Origin: Halorubrum aidingense JCM 13560
GTDB taxonomy: Archaea; Halobacteriota; Halobacteria; Halobacteriales; Haloferacaceae
Reading direction: 5' to 3'
DNA length: 64,000 nucleotides
NCBI RefSeq assembly: GCF_000336995.1
Contig: NZ_AOJI01000022.1
Location: 358,512-422,511 of the forward strand
Within the stretch, counting starts at the first letter, position 1. Every line of letters begins with the position of its first letter. The notes beneath the pieces are model-generated. The model had not been told where the DNA came from. It saw nothing but the letters and a program-made list of their open reading frames with translations, and ran no database searches. A program made the translations under genes and the position numbers. This document shows, in pieces, positions 34,411-42,720 of this stretch.

Positions 34411-34485
34411 CTCCGCACCGCACGGTCTCGCACCGCTCCGCACCGCACGGTCTCGCACCGCTCCGCACCGCACGGCCTCACGCCG
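34411..34485. repeat. 25-bp tandem array, three units
   Basis: The unit starts CTCCGCACCGCACGG and ends TCGCACCG; units at 34411-34435 and 34436-34460 are identical, and the third (34461-34485) differs at three positions. It is the tail segment of repeat copy B next to its conserved core. Confidence 0.85.
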
Positions 34486-34731
34486 CTCCGCACCTCACAC
34501 CTCCCCAGCCTCGGCGGACGGGTCGACGCGGACGGTGCCGCGCCGACCCGTCCGCGTCCCTCGCGGGCTCCTCGCGGCCTATCGGCCGCTCGGAGGCGCG
34601 CCACCGCAGTCGTCGTTTATAAAGACCGACGCGGGTCGCCCCTCGGGTGTCTCCGAATCGGTTGCGGCGAGGTAGCACTCGCCAGTATCGTTATTTGCCA
34701 GTAGCGCGTACTCCAACGTGGTGTTGTAAAT

Positions 34732-35325
34732 ATGACAGGAAAACAGATCCTGATGATCGTCGGCGACTTCGGGGAGGACTACGAGATCATGGTCCCGTAC
34801 CAGGCGCTGCAGGCGGTCGGCCACGAGGTCCACGCCGTCTGCCCCGAAAAGGGGGCGGAGGACACGGTCAAGACGGCGGTTCACGACTTCCGCGGCGACC
34901 AGACGTACCTCGAGACTCGCGGGCACGACTTCGCGCTCACGCACGGGTTCGACGACGTCGACCCCGCCGACTACGACGCGCTGGTCGTTCCGGGCGGCCG
35001 CGCGCCCGAGTACCTCCGCGGCTACGACGAGGTGCTCGACGCGGTGCGTCACTTCTTCGATGCCGACAAGCCGGTCGCGTCGATCTGCCACGGTCCGCAG
35101 ATCCTCGCGGCGGCGGGCGTCCTCGACGGCTACGAGATGACGGCGTACCCCGCCGTTCGGCCCGAAGTCGAAGCGGCCGGCTGCTCGTGGGTCGACGGGG
35201 TCACCACGGACGGGAACCTCGTTACCGGGCAGGCGTGGCCCGACCACCCCGAGTGGATCGCGCAGTTCCTCGACCTGCTCGGGACCGAGATCGAACACGG
35301 CGCGCCCGCCGCGACCGCGGACTGA
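34732..35325 (+). CDS. DJ-1/PfpI family protein
   Basis: 197 residues of the class I glutamine amidotransferase-like fold. The nucleophile elbow [10 protein letters not shown] contains Cys119 followed by His120, and Glu15 (GDFGEDYE) sits where DJ-1/PfpI proteins hold the acid that polarises the cysteine. Members act as proteases, deglycases or glyoxalase-like chaperones; the specific activity here is not determinable. [13 protein letters not shown] is the usual glycine loop. Full-length single domain, cytosolic. Monocistronic, just downstream of repeat copy B. Confidence 0.92.
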   Translation: MTGKQILMIVGDFGEDYEIMVPYQALQAVGHEVHAVCPEKGAEDTVKTAVHDFRGDQTYLETRGHDFALTHGFDDVDPADYDALVVPGGRAPEYLRGYDEVLDAVRHFFDADKPVASICHGPQILAAAGVLDGYEMTAYPAVRPEVEAAGCSWVDGVTTDGNLVTGQAWPDHPEWIAQFLDLLGTEIEHGAPAATAD

Positions 35326-35404
35326 TCCGGTCTCCGCGTACGCGTTTTATACGTCGGCTCCGTCTGCACGGCTCTTTATGAGGCATGCTACCGTTGATCG
35401 ACTC

Positions 35405-35815
35405 ATGACTGACGACGACGGCGAGACGACGGAACAGGCGACGGACACGCGCGGTGCGCCTTCGCGGCTCGGCCGCGTCCTCCTCGGCGTCGGCCTCGCC
35501 GCGCAGGCCTCCGAGGACTTCCGCGACATGGAGGACACGATCGAGTACGCCGACTCCGCGGGGGTGCCCGCGCCCGATCTCGCGGCCCCGTTCGCGTCCG
35601 GCATGATGGTCGCCGCGGGGGCCGGGATCGCGCTGTGGCGGGCCCCGCGGCTCGCCACCGGCGCGGCCGTCGCCTTCCTGACGGTGGTGACGGCGACGAT
35701 GCACGACTTCTGGAACGCCGAGGAAGACGACAAGAGCGGCGAGCGACTCGCCTTCTTCGGGAACCTCGCGATGCTGGGCGGGGCGCTCGTGTTCCTGCGG
35801 GAGGCCTTTAAATAG
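35405..35815 (+). CDS. DoxX-family membrane protein
   Basis: 136 residues from ATG at 35405; TTTATGA (35375-35381) lies 27 bp upstream as its TATA box, and the ATG inside that box is therefore not the start. About four hydrophobic helices, with RLGRVLLGVGLAAQASEDFRDME, ASGMMVAAGAGIALWRAPRLATGAAVAFLTVVTATMHDFW and FFGNLAMLGGALVFL typical of DoxX. The family is linked to oxidoreductase membrane complexes and oxidative stress in some organisms; a specific role here is unknown. Convergent with hisS. Confidence 0.88.
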   Translation: MTDDDGETTEQATDTRGAPSRLGRVLLGVGLAAQASEDFRDMEDTIEYADSAGVPAPDLAAPFASGMMVAAGAGIALWRAPRLATGAAVAFLTVVTATMHDFWNAEEDDKSGERLAFFGNLAMLGGALVFLREAFK

Positions 35816-35839
35816 AACTCGGGCCGAACCCCGCGTCAG

Positions 35840-37162
35840 CTATTCGTAGTCCTCGTAGGTCGGCAGGCCGTCCTCGGGCGGGAACTCCTCCACCGGAACG
35901 GTCGTCTCGTCGCCGCTCGCCATGTCCTTCACCGTGTACTCGCCGTTCTCCAAGTCGCGCTCGCCGACGACGACGACGGTCTCGGCGTTGATCGAGTCGG
36001 CGTACCCGAGCTGGGCGCCGAACGAGCGGTCCGAGACGTCGCTCTCGACGACGACGTCGTCGCCGAGCCCGCGGAGTTCGCGGGCGACCGCGGCCGCCTC
36101 GCTGCGCGTGTCGCCCACGCTGAGCACGTAGTAGTCCGTGGTCAGCTCCTCGTCGGGCCAGACGCCGGCCCGCTGGCACAGCAGCTTGAGCGTCGCGTGA
36201 CCGGGCGCGACGCCGACGGCGGGGGTGGGCTGGCCGCCGAAGCTCTCGATAAGGTCGTCGTAGCGCCCGCCGCCGAAGACGGACCGGGACACCTCGCCGG
36301 TGGAGTCGAAGCACTCGAAGACGACGCCGGTGTAGTAGTCGAGTCCGCGGGCGGTCGTCAGCGACACCTCGCAGAACTCGCCCGCGTCAAAGTCGTCGGC
36401 GGCGGCGAGCACGTTCCGGAGGTTCTCGACGGCGTCCTCGACGTCGTCGCCGCCCGCGTCGGCGATCGCCTCGAGATCGTCGACCGTCTCGACGCCGGTG
36501 ATCAGGTCGTCGAACTCGCGGGCCGTCGCGCGGTCGAGCCCGGCGTCAGAGAGCAGTCCGAGGTACTCGCCGTCGTCGATCTTCGCGCGCTTGTCGACCG
36601 CGCGGATCGCGGCCGCGGTGTCGACCGCGTCGGGGTCGGCCGCGAGCGCCCGGACCAGCCCGCCGAGGATGTCGCGGTGCGAGACGCGGAACTCGAAGTC
36701 GTCGCCGGTGAGCCCGAGATCCGTGAGGGCGTCGGCGGCGACCGCGAGCACCTCGGCGTCGGCCTCGGGGGCAGACGAGCCGAACACGTCGATGTTCGTC
36801 TGGTAGAACTCGCGGAAGCGGCCCTGCTGGACCTGTTCGTAGCGCCAGAACGGGCGGGTCGACATCCACTTGATCGGCTTCGACAGCTCCTGGCCCTTCG
36901 CGACGACCATCCGCGCGACGGTCGGGGTGAGCTCCGGCGTCAGCGACACGCCGCGACCGCCCTTGTCCTCGAAGGCGTACAGCTCCTCGACGATCTCCTC
37001 ACCGGACTTGTCGACGTACATCTCCGTCCGTTCGAGCGCGGGCGTGGCGATCTCGCGGAAGCCGTACCGGCTCGCCGCGCCCTCGATCGCGTCCGTCACC
37101 TCGCGGCGGGCCGACTGCTCGCCGGGGTAGAAATCGCGGAATCCCTTGAGTCCGTCGTACAT
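35840..37162 (-). CDS. hisS: Histidine--tRNA ligase
   Basis: 440 residues of a class II aminoacyl-tRNA synthetase (EC 6.1.1.21). Motif 2 is MSTRPFWRYEQVQQGRFREFYQTNIDVFG; the histidine-specific signature ARGLDYYTGVVFE and SRSVFGGGRYDDLI are intact, with the motif 3 arginine region GVAPGHATLKLL; the C-terminal anticodon-binding domain (YYVLSVGDTRSEAAAVARELRGLGDDVVVE...) is complete. Start ATG at 37160-37162 gives the conserved MYDGLKGFRDFYP. Essential housekeeping gene; monocistronic. Confidence 0.97.
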   Translation of the reverse strand: MYDGLKGFRDFYPGEQSARREVTDAIEGAASRYGFREIATPALERTEMYVDKSGEEIVEELYAFEDKGGRGVSLTPELTPTVARMVVAKGQELSKPIKWMSTRPFWRYEQVQQGRFREFYQTNIDVFGSSAPEADAEVLAVAADALTDLGLTGDDFEFRVSHRDILGGLVRALAADPDAVDTAAAIRAVDKRAKIDDGEYLGLLSDAGLDRATAREFDDLITGVETVDDLEAIADAGGDDVEDAVENLRNVLAAADDFDAGEFCEVSLTTARGLDYYTGVVFECFDSTGEVSRSVFGGGRYDDLIESFGGQPTPAVGVAPGHATLKLLCQRAGVWPDEELTTDYYVLSVGDTRSEAAAVARELRGLGDDVVVESDVSDRSFGAQLGYADSINAETVVVVGERDLENGEYTVKDMASGDETTVPVEEFPPEDGLPTYEDYE

Positions 37163-37286
37163 GGACCCGAGTTCGGCGAGCGCCCGCTTGAAAGCATCCT
37201 TTCGGGGCGGAGTTCGCGGTCACCGAGACACAGACGGTTGGGTGGCGGAGCGGGGCTCGCGGTCGACAGAGCTTGGTTCGCCCCGG

Positions 37287-37742
37287 CTAGTCGTCTTGAT
37301 ACTCCTTCTGGAACCCGTGGAACTCGGTCCGGTGCGCCTCCTCGTCGGAGAGGATCGTCACGGCGAGGTCCTCGGTGACCGGGTCGTCCGCCTCCTCGGC
37401 GGCGTCGATCATGTCGCGGTACGTCGCGATCGCCCCCTCCTCGGCGTCGAGCACGCCGTTGATGACGGACAGCACGTCGGTCGAGTCCTCGGGCGGCTGC
37501 AGCGAGTCCTGTCGGGCCGTGAATTCGGCGGACCCCGGGGGGCGCGCGCCGAGCTGTTTGAGCCGCTGTCCGAGCTGTTCGGCGTGTCCGAGCTCCTCCT
37601 GGATGTCCTGTTTGAGGCTCTCTTTGATCTCCTCGGCGCGGACGCCGTCGAGGACGATGGCGTTCGTCTGGTAGTTCATCACGGTCTCGATCTCGTCGGC
37701 GTACGCCGTCCGGAGCAGCTCGACTACTTGGTCAGATGACAT
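37287..37742 (-). CDS. Ferritin-like di-iron protein
   Basis: 151 residues from ATG at 37740-37742 (MSSDQVVELL). Four-helix bundle with two carboxylate-histidine pairs: Glu in ADEIETVMNYQTNAI, ELGHAEQL (E-x2-H), EEGAIATYRDMI and DEEAHRTEF (E-x2-H). This spacing is that of bacterioferritin/rubrerythrin-like proteins and can bind two irons. Likely iron storage or oxidative protection; Dps-type hollow assembly is possible but not shown. Upstream region is short (about 90 bp) and separates it from the PP-loop gene on the same strand. Confidence 0.88.
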   Translation of the reverse strand: MSSDQVVELLRTAYADEIETVMNYQTNAIVLDGVRAEEIKESLKQDIQEELGHAEQLGQRLKQLGARPPGSAEFTARQDSLQPPEDSTDVLSVINGVLDAEEGAIATYRDMIDAAEEADDPVTEDLAVTILSDEEAHRTEFHGFQKEYQDD

Positions 37743-37833
37743 AGGAGGTGATACGGACGCCGGACCGAAAGTCGTTCCGGCGATCACGGGTCGACGAGAA
37801 CTCGGATCGCGCGCGGAGTGACGCGGGGGCCGA

Positions 37834-38427
37834 TCAGTCGCTCCGCCCGTGAACGTACGTCTGATCGTGGTCGGGGAACACGTCGTTCACGGTCTCCTCG
37901 CCGTGCTCGTCGGCGATGAGCGTGCGGAGTTCGTCCTCGTAGTCGGCCTTCGGCACCTCCTCGCTGGGGCCCTGCTGCACGTCGAACGTCGCCTCGACCA
38001 GCCGATCGACCGCGTGTCGGCCGAATCCCGAGAGCGGAGAGATGTAGTCGACGCCGTGGCGGTCCTCTAGGCTCTGCGCCTGCGCGCGCGAGACGGTCGG
38101 CACGCGGTCGTCCCGGCGCGTGCCGTCGGCGACCGCGTCGACGTTGCGGCCCGCGATGGTCTCCAGCGCGTGCTGATGGACTCGCTGGATTCCGTTTCGC
38201 GGGTAGCCGTCGGTGATCATCGTCTCGACCGCCTCCTCTGCGACGGCGCGGTCGAGTTCGACGCGCTCGAAGGGAAAGCCGAGTTCGGTGGCCGCGCGCT
38301 CCGCGTGCTCCCAGTCGTCGGTGAGCCCGAAGCTCCCGGTGACGCAGCGCACGTCGTAGAACCGATCGAGTAGGTGGGCGGCGAGCGAGGAGTCTTTCCC
38401 CCCGCTGTACAGGAGCGCGAGATCCAT
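37834..38427 (-). CDS. PP-loop ATPase-family protein (alpha-hydrolase type)
   Basis: 197 residues. The PP-loop SGGKDSS (9-15) binds ATP and releases pyrophosphate, as in ThiI, TtcA, TilS and NAD synthetase. DGTRRDDR and ISPLSGFGRHAVDRLVEATFDVQQG are conserved-looking but do not match a named subfamily. Possible roles are tRNA or cofactor modification by adenylation. Its ATG abuts the PDCD5 stop (38428), so the two genes form an operon, which hints at a translation-linked role (inference). Confidence 0.85.
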   Translation of the reverse strand: MDLALLYSGGKDSSLAAHLLDRFYDVRCVTGSFGLTDDWEHAERAATELGFPFERVELDRAVAEEAVETMITDGYPRNGIQRVHQHALETIAGRNVDAVADGTRRDDRVPTVSRAQAQSLEDRHGVDYISPLSGFGRHAVDRLVEATFDVQQGPSEEVPKADYEDELRTLIADEHGEETVNDVFPDHDQTYVHGRSD

Positions 38428-38778
38428 CTATCGCCGCCGGATGTCGAAGCTCTGCTGATCGGGCTGGAGCTCTTTTAAGAGATCACGCATCTGGTCCTCG
38501 TCGATGCGCCCCTGAATGCGACCGCTCTGGGCGAGCGCCGCCACCTGCTGTTTCACCTTCTCGCCGAACTCCGGTTTCGACATCGCGACCGCGTTGAGCC
38601 GCTGGCGCGCCTTGTCGGTGAGGTACTGTTTGAGCACGGCCTCCTGTTGGGCCTCCGCGCGCTCCTGTGCCTCCTGTTGGGCCTCGGCGTCGCCGCCGCC
38701 CTGTTCGCGCTCGCGAAGCTCTTCCATCTTCTTTTCTCGCAGTTCCTCGAGCCGTTCGTCGTCGGGGTTCCCGCTCAT
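38428..38778 (-). CDS. PDCD5-family DNA-binding protein
   Basis: 116 residues from ATG at 38776-38778 ([18 protein letters not shown]). Archaeal homologue of human PDCD5: charged N-terminal helix, a coiled-coil-like [73 protein letters not shown] core and a short basic end (FDIRRR). Archaeal members bind nucleic acid; the exact role is unknown. The family often sits beside ribosomal protein genes; here the partner is the PP-loop gene. Confidence 0.93.
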   Translation of the reverse strand: MSGNPDDERLEELREKKMEELREREQGGGDAEAQQEAQERAEAQQEAVLKQYLTDKARQRLNAVAMSKPEFGEKVKQQVAALAQSGRIQGRIDEDQMRDLLKELQPDQQSFDIRRR

Positions 38779-38951
38779 ACGCCCGTCTTCTCGGTCCGCG
38801 CGAAAAACGATTTCGGAGAGATCGGTCGCGATCCGGCGAGCCGCCCCGACGACGGCAGAGGAGTGACGGAGAGTGAGCAACGGGGAGTGAGCAACGAAGA
38901 ATGAGGGACGGTCCGCGCCGCTTAAACGGCTCCTCGGCGTATCCGCCGGCA

Positions 38952-40058
38952 ATGAGCGAATCGCGGGAGTTCTGTCCGCGCTGCGGTGACGCCGTCCCGG
39001 ACCGGCGCGACCCTCTTCCGGGCGAGCCGCGGGGACGGGACGCGCTGTTGTGTGACGACTGCTACTTCGAGGACTTCGACCTCGTCGACGCGCCCGACCG
39101 GATCGAGGTGTTGGTGTGTTCCGGCTGCGGCGCGGTCCGACGCGGCGAGTCGTGGCGCGACGTCGGCGCGCGCGATTACACCGACGTGGCGGTCGACGAA
39201 GTCGCAGAGGCGCTCGGTGTCCACGTCGATGCCGAGGATGTAGAGTGGGGCGTCGAGCCCGAGCAGGTCGACGAGAACACCGTCCGGATGCACTGCCGCT
39301 TCTCGGGCGTCGTCCGCGGGACGCTCCGCTCGGCGGAGGTGATGGTGCCAGTGAAGATCTCTCGTGGGACCTGCGACCGGTGCGGACGCATCGCCGGCGG
39401 CTACTACGCCGGGATCGTGCAGGTGCGCGCGGACGAACGCGAGTTGACCCCCGAAGAGCGGGCCGAGGCGCTCTCGATCGCGGAGTCGTACGTCGCCGAT
39501 CAGGAGGCCGACGGCGACCGCGAGGCGTTCATCACCGAGGTGAAAGAGACCGACGACGGCCCGAACATCAAGGTCTCTTCGAACCGGCTCGCACAGAACG
39601 TCGCGACGCGGATAACGGAGGCGCTCGGTGGGAGCTTCGAGTCGTACCCGACCCTCGTCACCGAGGACGGCGACGGCAACGAGGTGTATCGGGTGACTTT
39701 CGCGGTCCGGCTCCCGCGGTACGCCGCCGGTGAGATCATCGATCCCGAGGACGGCGACGGACCGGTGCTCGTCGCGAGCGTTTCCGGTCGGCTTCAGGGC
39801 GTCAGGCTCGCCACGGGCGAGGCGTACACGTCGGACTTCGAGGACGCGAACGCGCCCGACGCCGACCGACTCGGCACCCGCGAGGACGCCGCGGAGACGA
39901 CGGTAGTGACCGTCGAAGACGAGAACGCGATTCAGGTGCTCGATCCGGTCACGTACGAGGCGAAGACCGTCCCGAACCCCAGTTTCGTCGATGCCGACGC
40001 CGACACCGTGCTCGCGTTCGAGCACGCCGGCGAGGTACACCTCGTTCCCGAGGCGTAG
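38952..40058 (+). CDS. NMD3-like ribosome-associated zinc protein
   Basis: 368 residues from ATG at 38952; CTTAAACG (38921-38928) lies about 28 bp upstream. Four zinc knuckles appear in order: CPRCG (8-12), CDDC, CSGCG and CDRCG, as in NMD3, the eukaryotic 60S export adaptor. The rest ([80 protein letters not shown]) follows the NMD3 core, without the eukaryotic export tail. In archaea it probably works in large-subunit assembly or nascent-subunit protection (inference from the family). Confidence 0.93.
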   Translation: MSESREFCPRCGDAVPDRRDPLPGEPRGRDALLCDDCYFEDFDLVDAPDRIEVLVCSGCGAVRRGESWRDVGARDYTDVAVDEVAEALGVHVDAEDVEWGVEPEQVDENTVRMHCRFSGVVRGTLRSAEVMVPVKISRGTCDRCGRIAGGYYAGIVQVRADERELTPEERAEALSIAESYVADQEADGDREAFITEVKETDDGPNIKVSSNRLAQNVATRITEALGGSFESYPTLVTEDGDGNEVYRVTFAVRLPRYAAGEIIDPEDGDGPVLVASVSGRLQGVRLATGEAYTSDFEDANAPDADRLGTREDAAETTVVTVEDENAIQVLDPVTYEAKTVPNPSFVDADADTVLAFEHAGEVHLVPEA

Positions 40059-40136
40059 TCGCGAAACGACAATCGGCGCGCCGCTCGGCGAAGAGAAAAA
40101 TTGCGGTCGGAGGAACCGTCCCGAGCGGTCAGCGGT

Positions 40137-40226
40137 TTCGGACCTACCGGCGGCTTCGGACCTACCGGCAGTTCCGGATCGGCCGGCGATTCCAGATCGA
40201 TCGGCGATTCCGGATCAGTCGGCGTG
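40137..40226. repeat. 18-bp imperfect tandem repeat (five units)
   Basis: Units of 18 bp such as TTCGGACCTACCGGCGGC, TTCGGACCTACCGGCAGT and TCCGGATCGGCCGGCGAT follow one another; the last unit runs into the 3' end of the small HTH gene. 18 bp is divisible by three, and an alternative minus-strand frame would read a six-residue repeat, so a former C-terminal extension is possible. No CRISPR-like spacers. Confidence 0.7.
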
Positions 40227-40406
40227 GACGGCGCGCTCGTTTTCGAGCGCGGCGGCCCGCTCCGACTCGGTGACCTCAATGCCGCGACGCTCGAGTTGGT
40301 CGATGAACTCGGACTCGCTCAGGCCGGCCTGTGCGGCCGCCTGAGAGAGTGTCAGCGTTCGCGCACCGTACAGCGTCAGCGCACTCGCCAGCCCCTTCGT
40401 TGCCAT
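40215..40406 (-). CDS. Small HTH protein (63 aa), UPF0175-like
   Basis: 63 residues. A single helix-turn-helix, LTLSQAAAQAGLSESEFIDQLERRGIEV, is flanked by an N-terminal helix (MATKGLASALTLYGAR) and an acidic tail. The pattern resembles UPF0175/antitoxin-like small regulators of archaea. A TTCATAAAC box 27 bp upstream gives a leaderless start. No toxin gene is evident next to it. Its 3' end merges with an 18-bp tandem repeat. Confidence 0.75.
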   Translation of the reverse strand: MATKGLASALTLYGARTLTLSQAAAQAGLSESEFIDQLERRGIEVTESERAAALENERAVHAD

Positions 40407-40567
40407 ACTACCGGATCCGGCGTGAAGGTTTATGAAGGTTACTACTTCATTGAGGGGCCTGATACACCTTATACGATATATATTGACAGATGATCAGCGC
40501 CGCGGCGTATAATCACTACCCGCGGCGGCCCGGAGGAATTATCACTCGCGACCGTCGTACCGAACGT

Positions 40568-40651
40568 ATGAACCGACAACAGGTCTTCGCGCTGTTCTTT
40601 GCGTTCCTCATGGTGAGTTCCATGGCGGTGTGGGGCGTCTCGCTGTTGTAA
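40568..40651 (+). CDS. 27-residue single-helix membrane micro-protein
   Basis: ATG-to-TAA frame: MNRQQVFALFFAFLMVSSM then AVWGVSLL. One transmembrane helix with a short polar N-terminus. A GAATTATCA box (40536-40544) lies about 27 bp upstream, consistent with a leaderless message. The non-acidic, hydrophobic composition and correct promoter distance argue for a genuine gene; function unknown. Small single-helix proteins often modulate membrane complexes. Confidence 0.55.
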   Translation: MNRQQVFALFFAFLMVSSMAVWGVSLL

Positions 40652-40688
40652 CCGAGCCCCGCGTTCGCGAGCCGCCGGAGCACCCTCG

Positions 40689-42602
40689 TTAGCCATCGCC
40701 CCAGATGTCGGAAAGCGGGTGGTTCCGGCGGCGTTCGGCGTCCGCCTCCGATCGAGTCCGCGTCGCGTCGCCGCCCCCGGACGAGCCGCCGCGCCCTCCC
40801 GTTCCCGAACCGGTACCGGCGCCGCGGTCGCTGCCGTCGCCGCTCCCGCTACTGGTGTCGCCGCCCCGAGTCGATCCGCCCGGGCTCGCTCCGCGGCGGC
40901 GGCCCGCCCGCGCCGGCCCGGAGGGCTCGGCGTCGATTCCCGCGAGCGCGGCGCCGGGGTCGAACGCGGGTAGCGTCGGGGTCGTCATCGCCTCGATCTG
41001 ATCGCGGAACCACGGCGGGGTGTCGGCTTTCGCCCGGTCGAACAGATCGAGCAGCGAGTCGTCCGCGAGGTACGTCGCGCCGTAATCGTCGGGCGCGCGG
41101 ACGACGCGCCCGCAGGCCTGAATGACCGTCCGCAGCGCGGTGCGGTGGTACCACGCCCACTGGTCGTCGGCGAGCCGGCGAGCGACCCGCGAGTCGTTGG
41201 TGTTGCGGTACGGCGCCTTACACACGACCTGCCACCGGCAGAGGTCGCCTTTGAGGTCGAGCGCCTCCTCCATTTTCACGGAGACGAACACCTCCGGCTC
41301 CGTGCTCGCCTTCCACGCGTCCAACTCCGCGTCGCGGTTCGCCCGGCTGTGCCGCCGCACTCGGGCGGCGACGCCGAACTCGCCGAGCTTCTCGACGAGT
41401 CGCCCGGCGATGTCGTACGAGTGCGCGTGGATCAGCCCCTTCTCGTCGGGGTGTTCGGCCATCAGCCGGACGACGAGGCGGGCGATCTTCGGCACCGTCT
41501 CGTCGCGGTGCTCGTAGGTCATCGATCCCTGCGTCACGTCGTACAGCCGGCGGTGCGCGAGCGGGAACGTGTGCTCGACGTCGACCAGCGCGACGTTCGC
41601 GGGGTTGAGGCCGACGCCGCGGCAGAACGCGTCCTTCGAGAGGATGGTGGCCGAAAGCAGCGCGAACTTGTTGCCCCGGTCCCACACCGTGTGCTGGAGG
41701 TAGCGCGCGGGGTCGAGCGGCTTGATCGCGAGCGCCGACCCCTCGCCGTCGGGCTGGTCGACGACCCACGTCGTCGGCGACTGTGGGTCGCGGTAGTCCT
41801 CCAAGAACCACCCGAGCTCGGAGATCAGCTCGCCGAGTCGGTCCCGACGGGCCACCTCCTCGCGGTCGAGCTCCGGTCGACCCGTCAGCTCGTCTTTCGC
41901 GCGCTTGGCCACGTCACGGAGGGACGCGACGAACCGCGCGGTGCGGTCCAGCGCGTCCTCCTCGGGGCCCGCGTCGGCCTCGACGTCGGGCACGCCGACC
42001 TCGTCCCAGACGGGCACGCGGTCCGGCGAGAGCTCGATCGTCGCGTACATTTCGGCCCACTCCGCGAGCCCGTGCGCCTCGTCGATCACGACCACGTCGC
42101 GCTTGCGGAACACGTCGGAGCCGGCGGTCCGCATGAAGTACGCGAGCGTCATGGCGGCGTATCGGTTCCCCGAAGCGATCGCGCGGTCCGAAAAGTACGG
42201 ACAGCGGTGTTTCACCGAGCAGTCGAACCCCTGCTGGCGGACGCAGGGCGCGCGGTTGACCGGCGTGTCGTGTTCGCCGGGGAGGATGCAGTCGTAGTTC
42301 GATTTCCCGCGGATCACCGCCAGGTCGTCGAGGAGGTCGTCGGCCTCGACGTCGTCGATCTGCGACACCTGCGGCGTCGTGTAGTAGGCGCCGGTCGCCT
42401 CGCTCGGCGCCGTCTCGTCGACGGTGCTGGCCGCGCCCATGATCGCTCGGGCGAGCAGCGACTTCCCGCTGCCCGTCGGCGCGCGCACCAAGACCACGTC
42501 GTTGCCGGCGGCGTAGGCGTCGCGGATGTCCGCGACCGCCCGCTCTTGGGCGCCGCGAAAGCTCGGGGCGGGGAACTCGGCGGGGATCCGATCGGGGTCC
42601 AC
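40689..42602 (-). CDS. XPD/DinG-type Fe-S helicase
   Basis: 637 residues starting at GTG 42600-42602, chosen because a GTTTAATTC box (42625-42633) lies about 27 bp upstream; GTG at 42608 is the alternative. Superfamily 2 helicase: Walker A APTGSGKS (41-48), DEAH (174-177), ATILSKDAF and the motif VI region QACGRVVRAPDDYG. Four cysteines (about 105, 120, 128, 134) between motifs I and II would hold a 4Fe-4S cluster as in XPD and DinG, so 5'-3' unwinding in repair is expected. The C-terminal 80 residues are Gly/Ser/Arg-rich and disordered. Divergent from the acyl-CoA synthetase gene. Confidence 0.9.
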   Translation of the reverse strand: MDPDRIPAEFPAPSFRGAQERAVADIRDAYAAGNDVVLVRAPTGSGKSLLARAIMGAASTVDETAPSEATGAYYTTPQVSQIDDVEADDLLDDLAVIRGKSNYDCILPGEHDTPVNRAPCVRQQGFDCSVKHRCPYFSDRAIASGNRYAAMTLAYFMRTAGSDVFRKRDVVVIDEAHGLAEWAEMYATIELSPDRVPVWDEVGVPDVEADAGPEEDALDRTARFVASLRDVAKRAKDELTGRPELDREEVARRDRLGELISELGWFLEDYRDPQSPTTWVVDQPDGEGSALAIKPLDPARYLQHTVWDRGNKFALLSATILSKDAFCRGVGLNPANVALVDVEHTFPLAHRRLYDVTQGSMTYEHRDETVPKIARLVVRLMAEHPDEKGLIHAHSYDIAGRLVEKLGEFGVAARVRRHSRANRDAELDAWKASTEPEVFVSVKMEEALDLKGDLCRWQVVCKAPYRNTNDSRVARRLADDQWAWYHRTALRTVIQACGRVVRAPDDYGATYLADDSLLDLFDRAKADTPPWFRDQIEAMTTPTLPAFDPGAALAGIDAEPSGPARAGRRRGASPGGSTRGGDTSSGSGDGSDRGAGTGSGTGGRGGSSGGGDATRTRSEADAERRRNHPLSDIWGDG

Positions 42603-42624
42603 AGCCACCCCTCGCGCGCTCTCG

Positions 42625-42633
42625 GAATTAAAC
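42625..42633 (-). promoter_or_regulatory. TATA box of the helicase gene
   Basis: GTTTAATTC on the minus strand, about 27 bp before GTG 42602. It sits 60 bp from the opposite-facing synthetase TATA box, so the two leaderless promoters share a compact divergent region. Confidence 0.55.
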
Positions 42634-42690
42634 CCTCGCTTGGGACCGCCGACGGCGGTGACGCCGATAAAACTAGGAACTACCGGATCG

Positions 42691-42697
42691 TTTATGA
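42691..42697 (+). promoter_or_regulatory. TATA box of the acyl-CoA synthetase gene (contains a decoy ATG)
   Basis: TTTATGA centred 27 bp before ATG 42721. The ATG within the box (42694) is in frame with the gene and would be mistaken for its start, but the spacing makes it the promoter. Confidence 0.6.
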
Positions 42698-42720
42698 CGA
42701 TCGACCGGGACGAATCGAGT

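Larger units (their letters stand above)
34351..34623 (-). repeat. Structured dispersed element, copy B, with expanded tail
   Basis: Read on the minus strand: TTTATAAA (34616-34623), TGCGGTGGCGCG, hairpin P1 with CTCC/GGAG outer stem, GA on both sides of inner stem GCGGCC/GGCCGC and loop GATA (34568-34595), then GCGAGGGAC, a long hairpin P2 with 12 perfect pairs GCGGACGGGTCG/CGACCCGTCCGC (34514-34555) extended further inside, then GAGGCTGGGGAGGTGTGAGG and the G-rich tail. Block order matches copies A and C, but the stems differ in sequence and length while staying paired. The tail has been amplified into two tandem arrays. A TTTATAAAT palindrome lies beyond the far end at about 34275. Confidence 0.7.
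34254..34731. other. 478-bp non-coding region with structured repeat copy B and tandem arrays
   Basis: Contains the minus-strand repeat copy B, its expanded tail, and TTTATAAA-type palindromes at both ends (about 34274-34283 and 34616-34623). All frames give low-complexity arginine- or serine-rich translations with no start context, so they are not genes. The last 100 bp upstream of the DJ-1 gene show only a weak TTATTT element. Confidence 0.6.

Noticed and set aside
34351..34485. CRISPR-like array
   Set aside because: The units follow directly on one another with no unique spacers, and no cas genes are present. They are tandem repeats within element copy B.
36197..37378. Long plus-strand frame antisense to hisS
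   Set aside because: Same GC-driven artefact; HisS on the minus strand is unambiguous.
37740..37756. Shine-Dalgarno-like AGGAGGTGAT at 37743-37752 on the plus strand
   Set aside because: The adjacent ferritin-like gene is on the minus strand, where the sequence reads as an anti-SD, and no plus-strand gene starts there.
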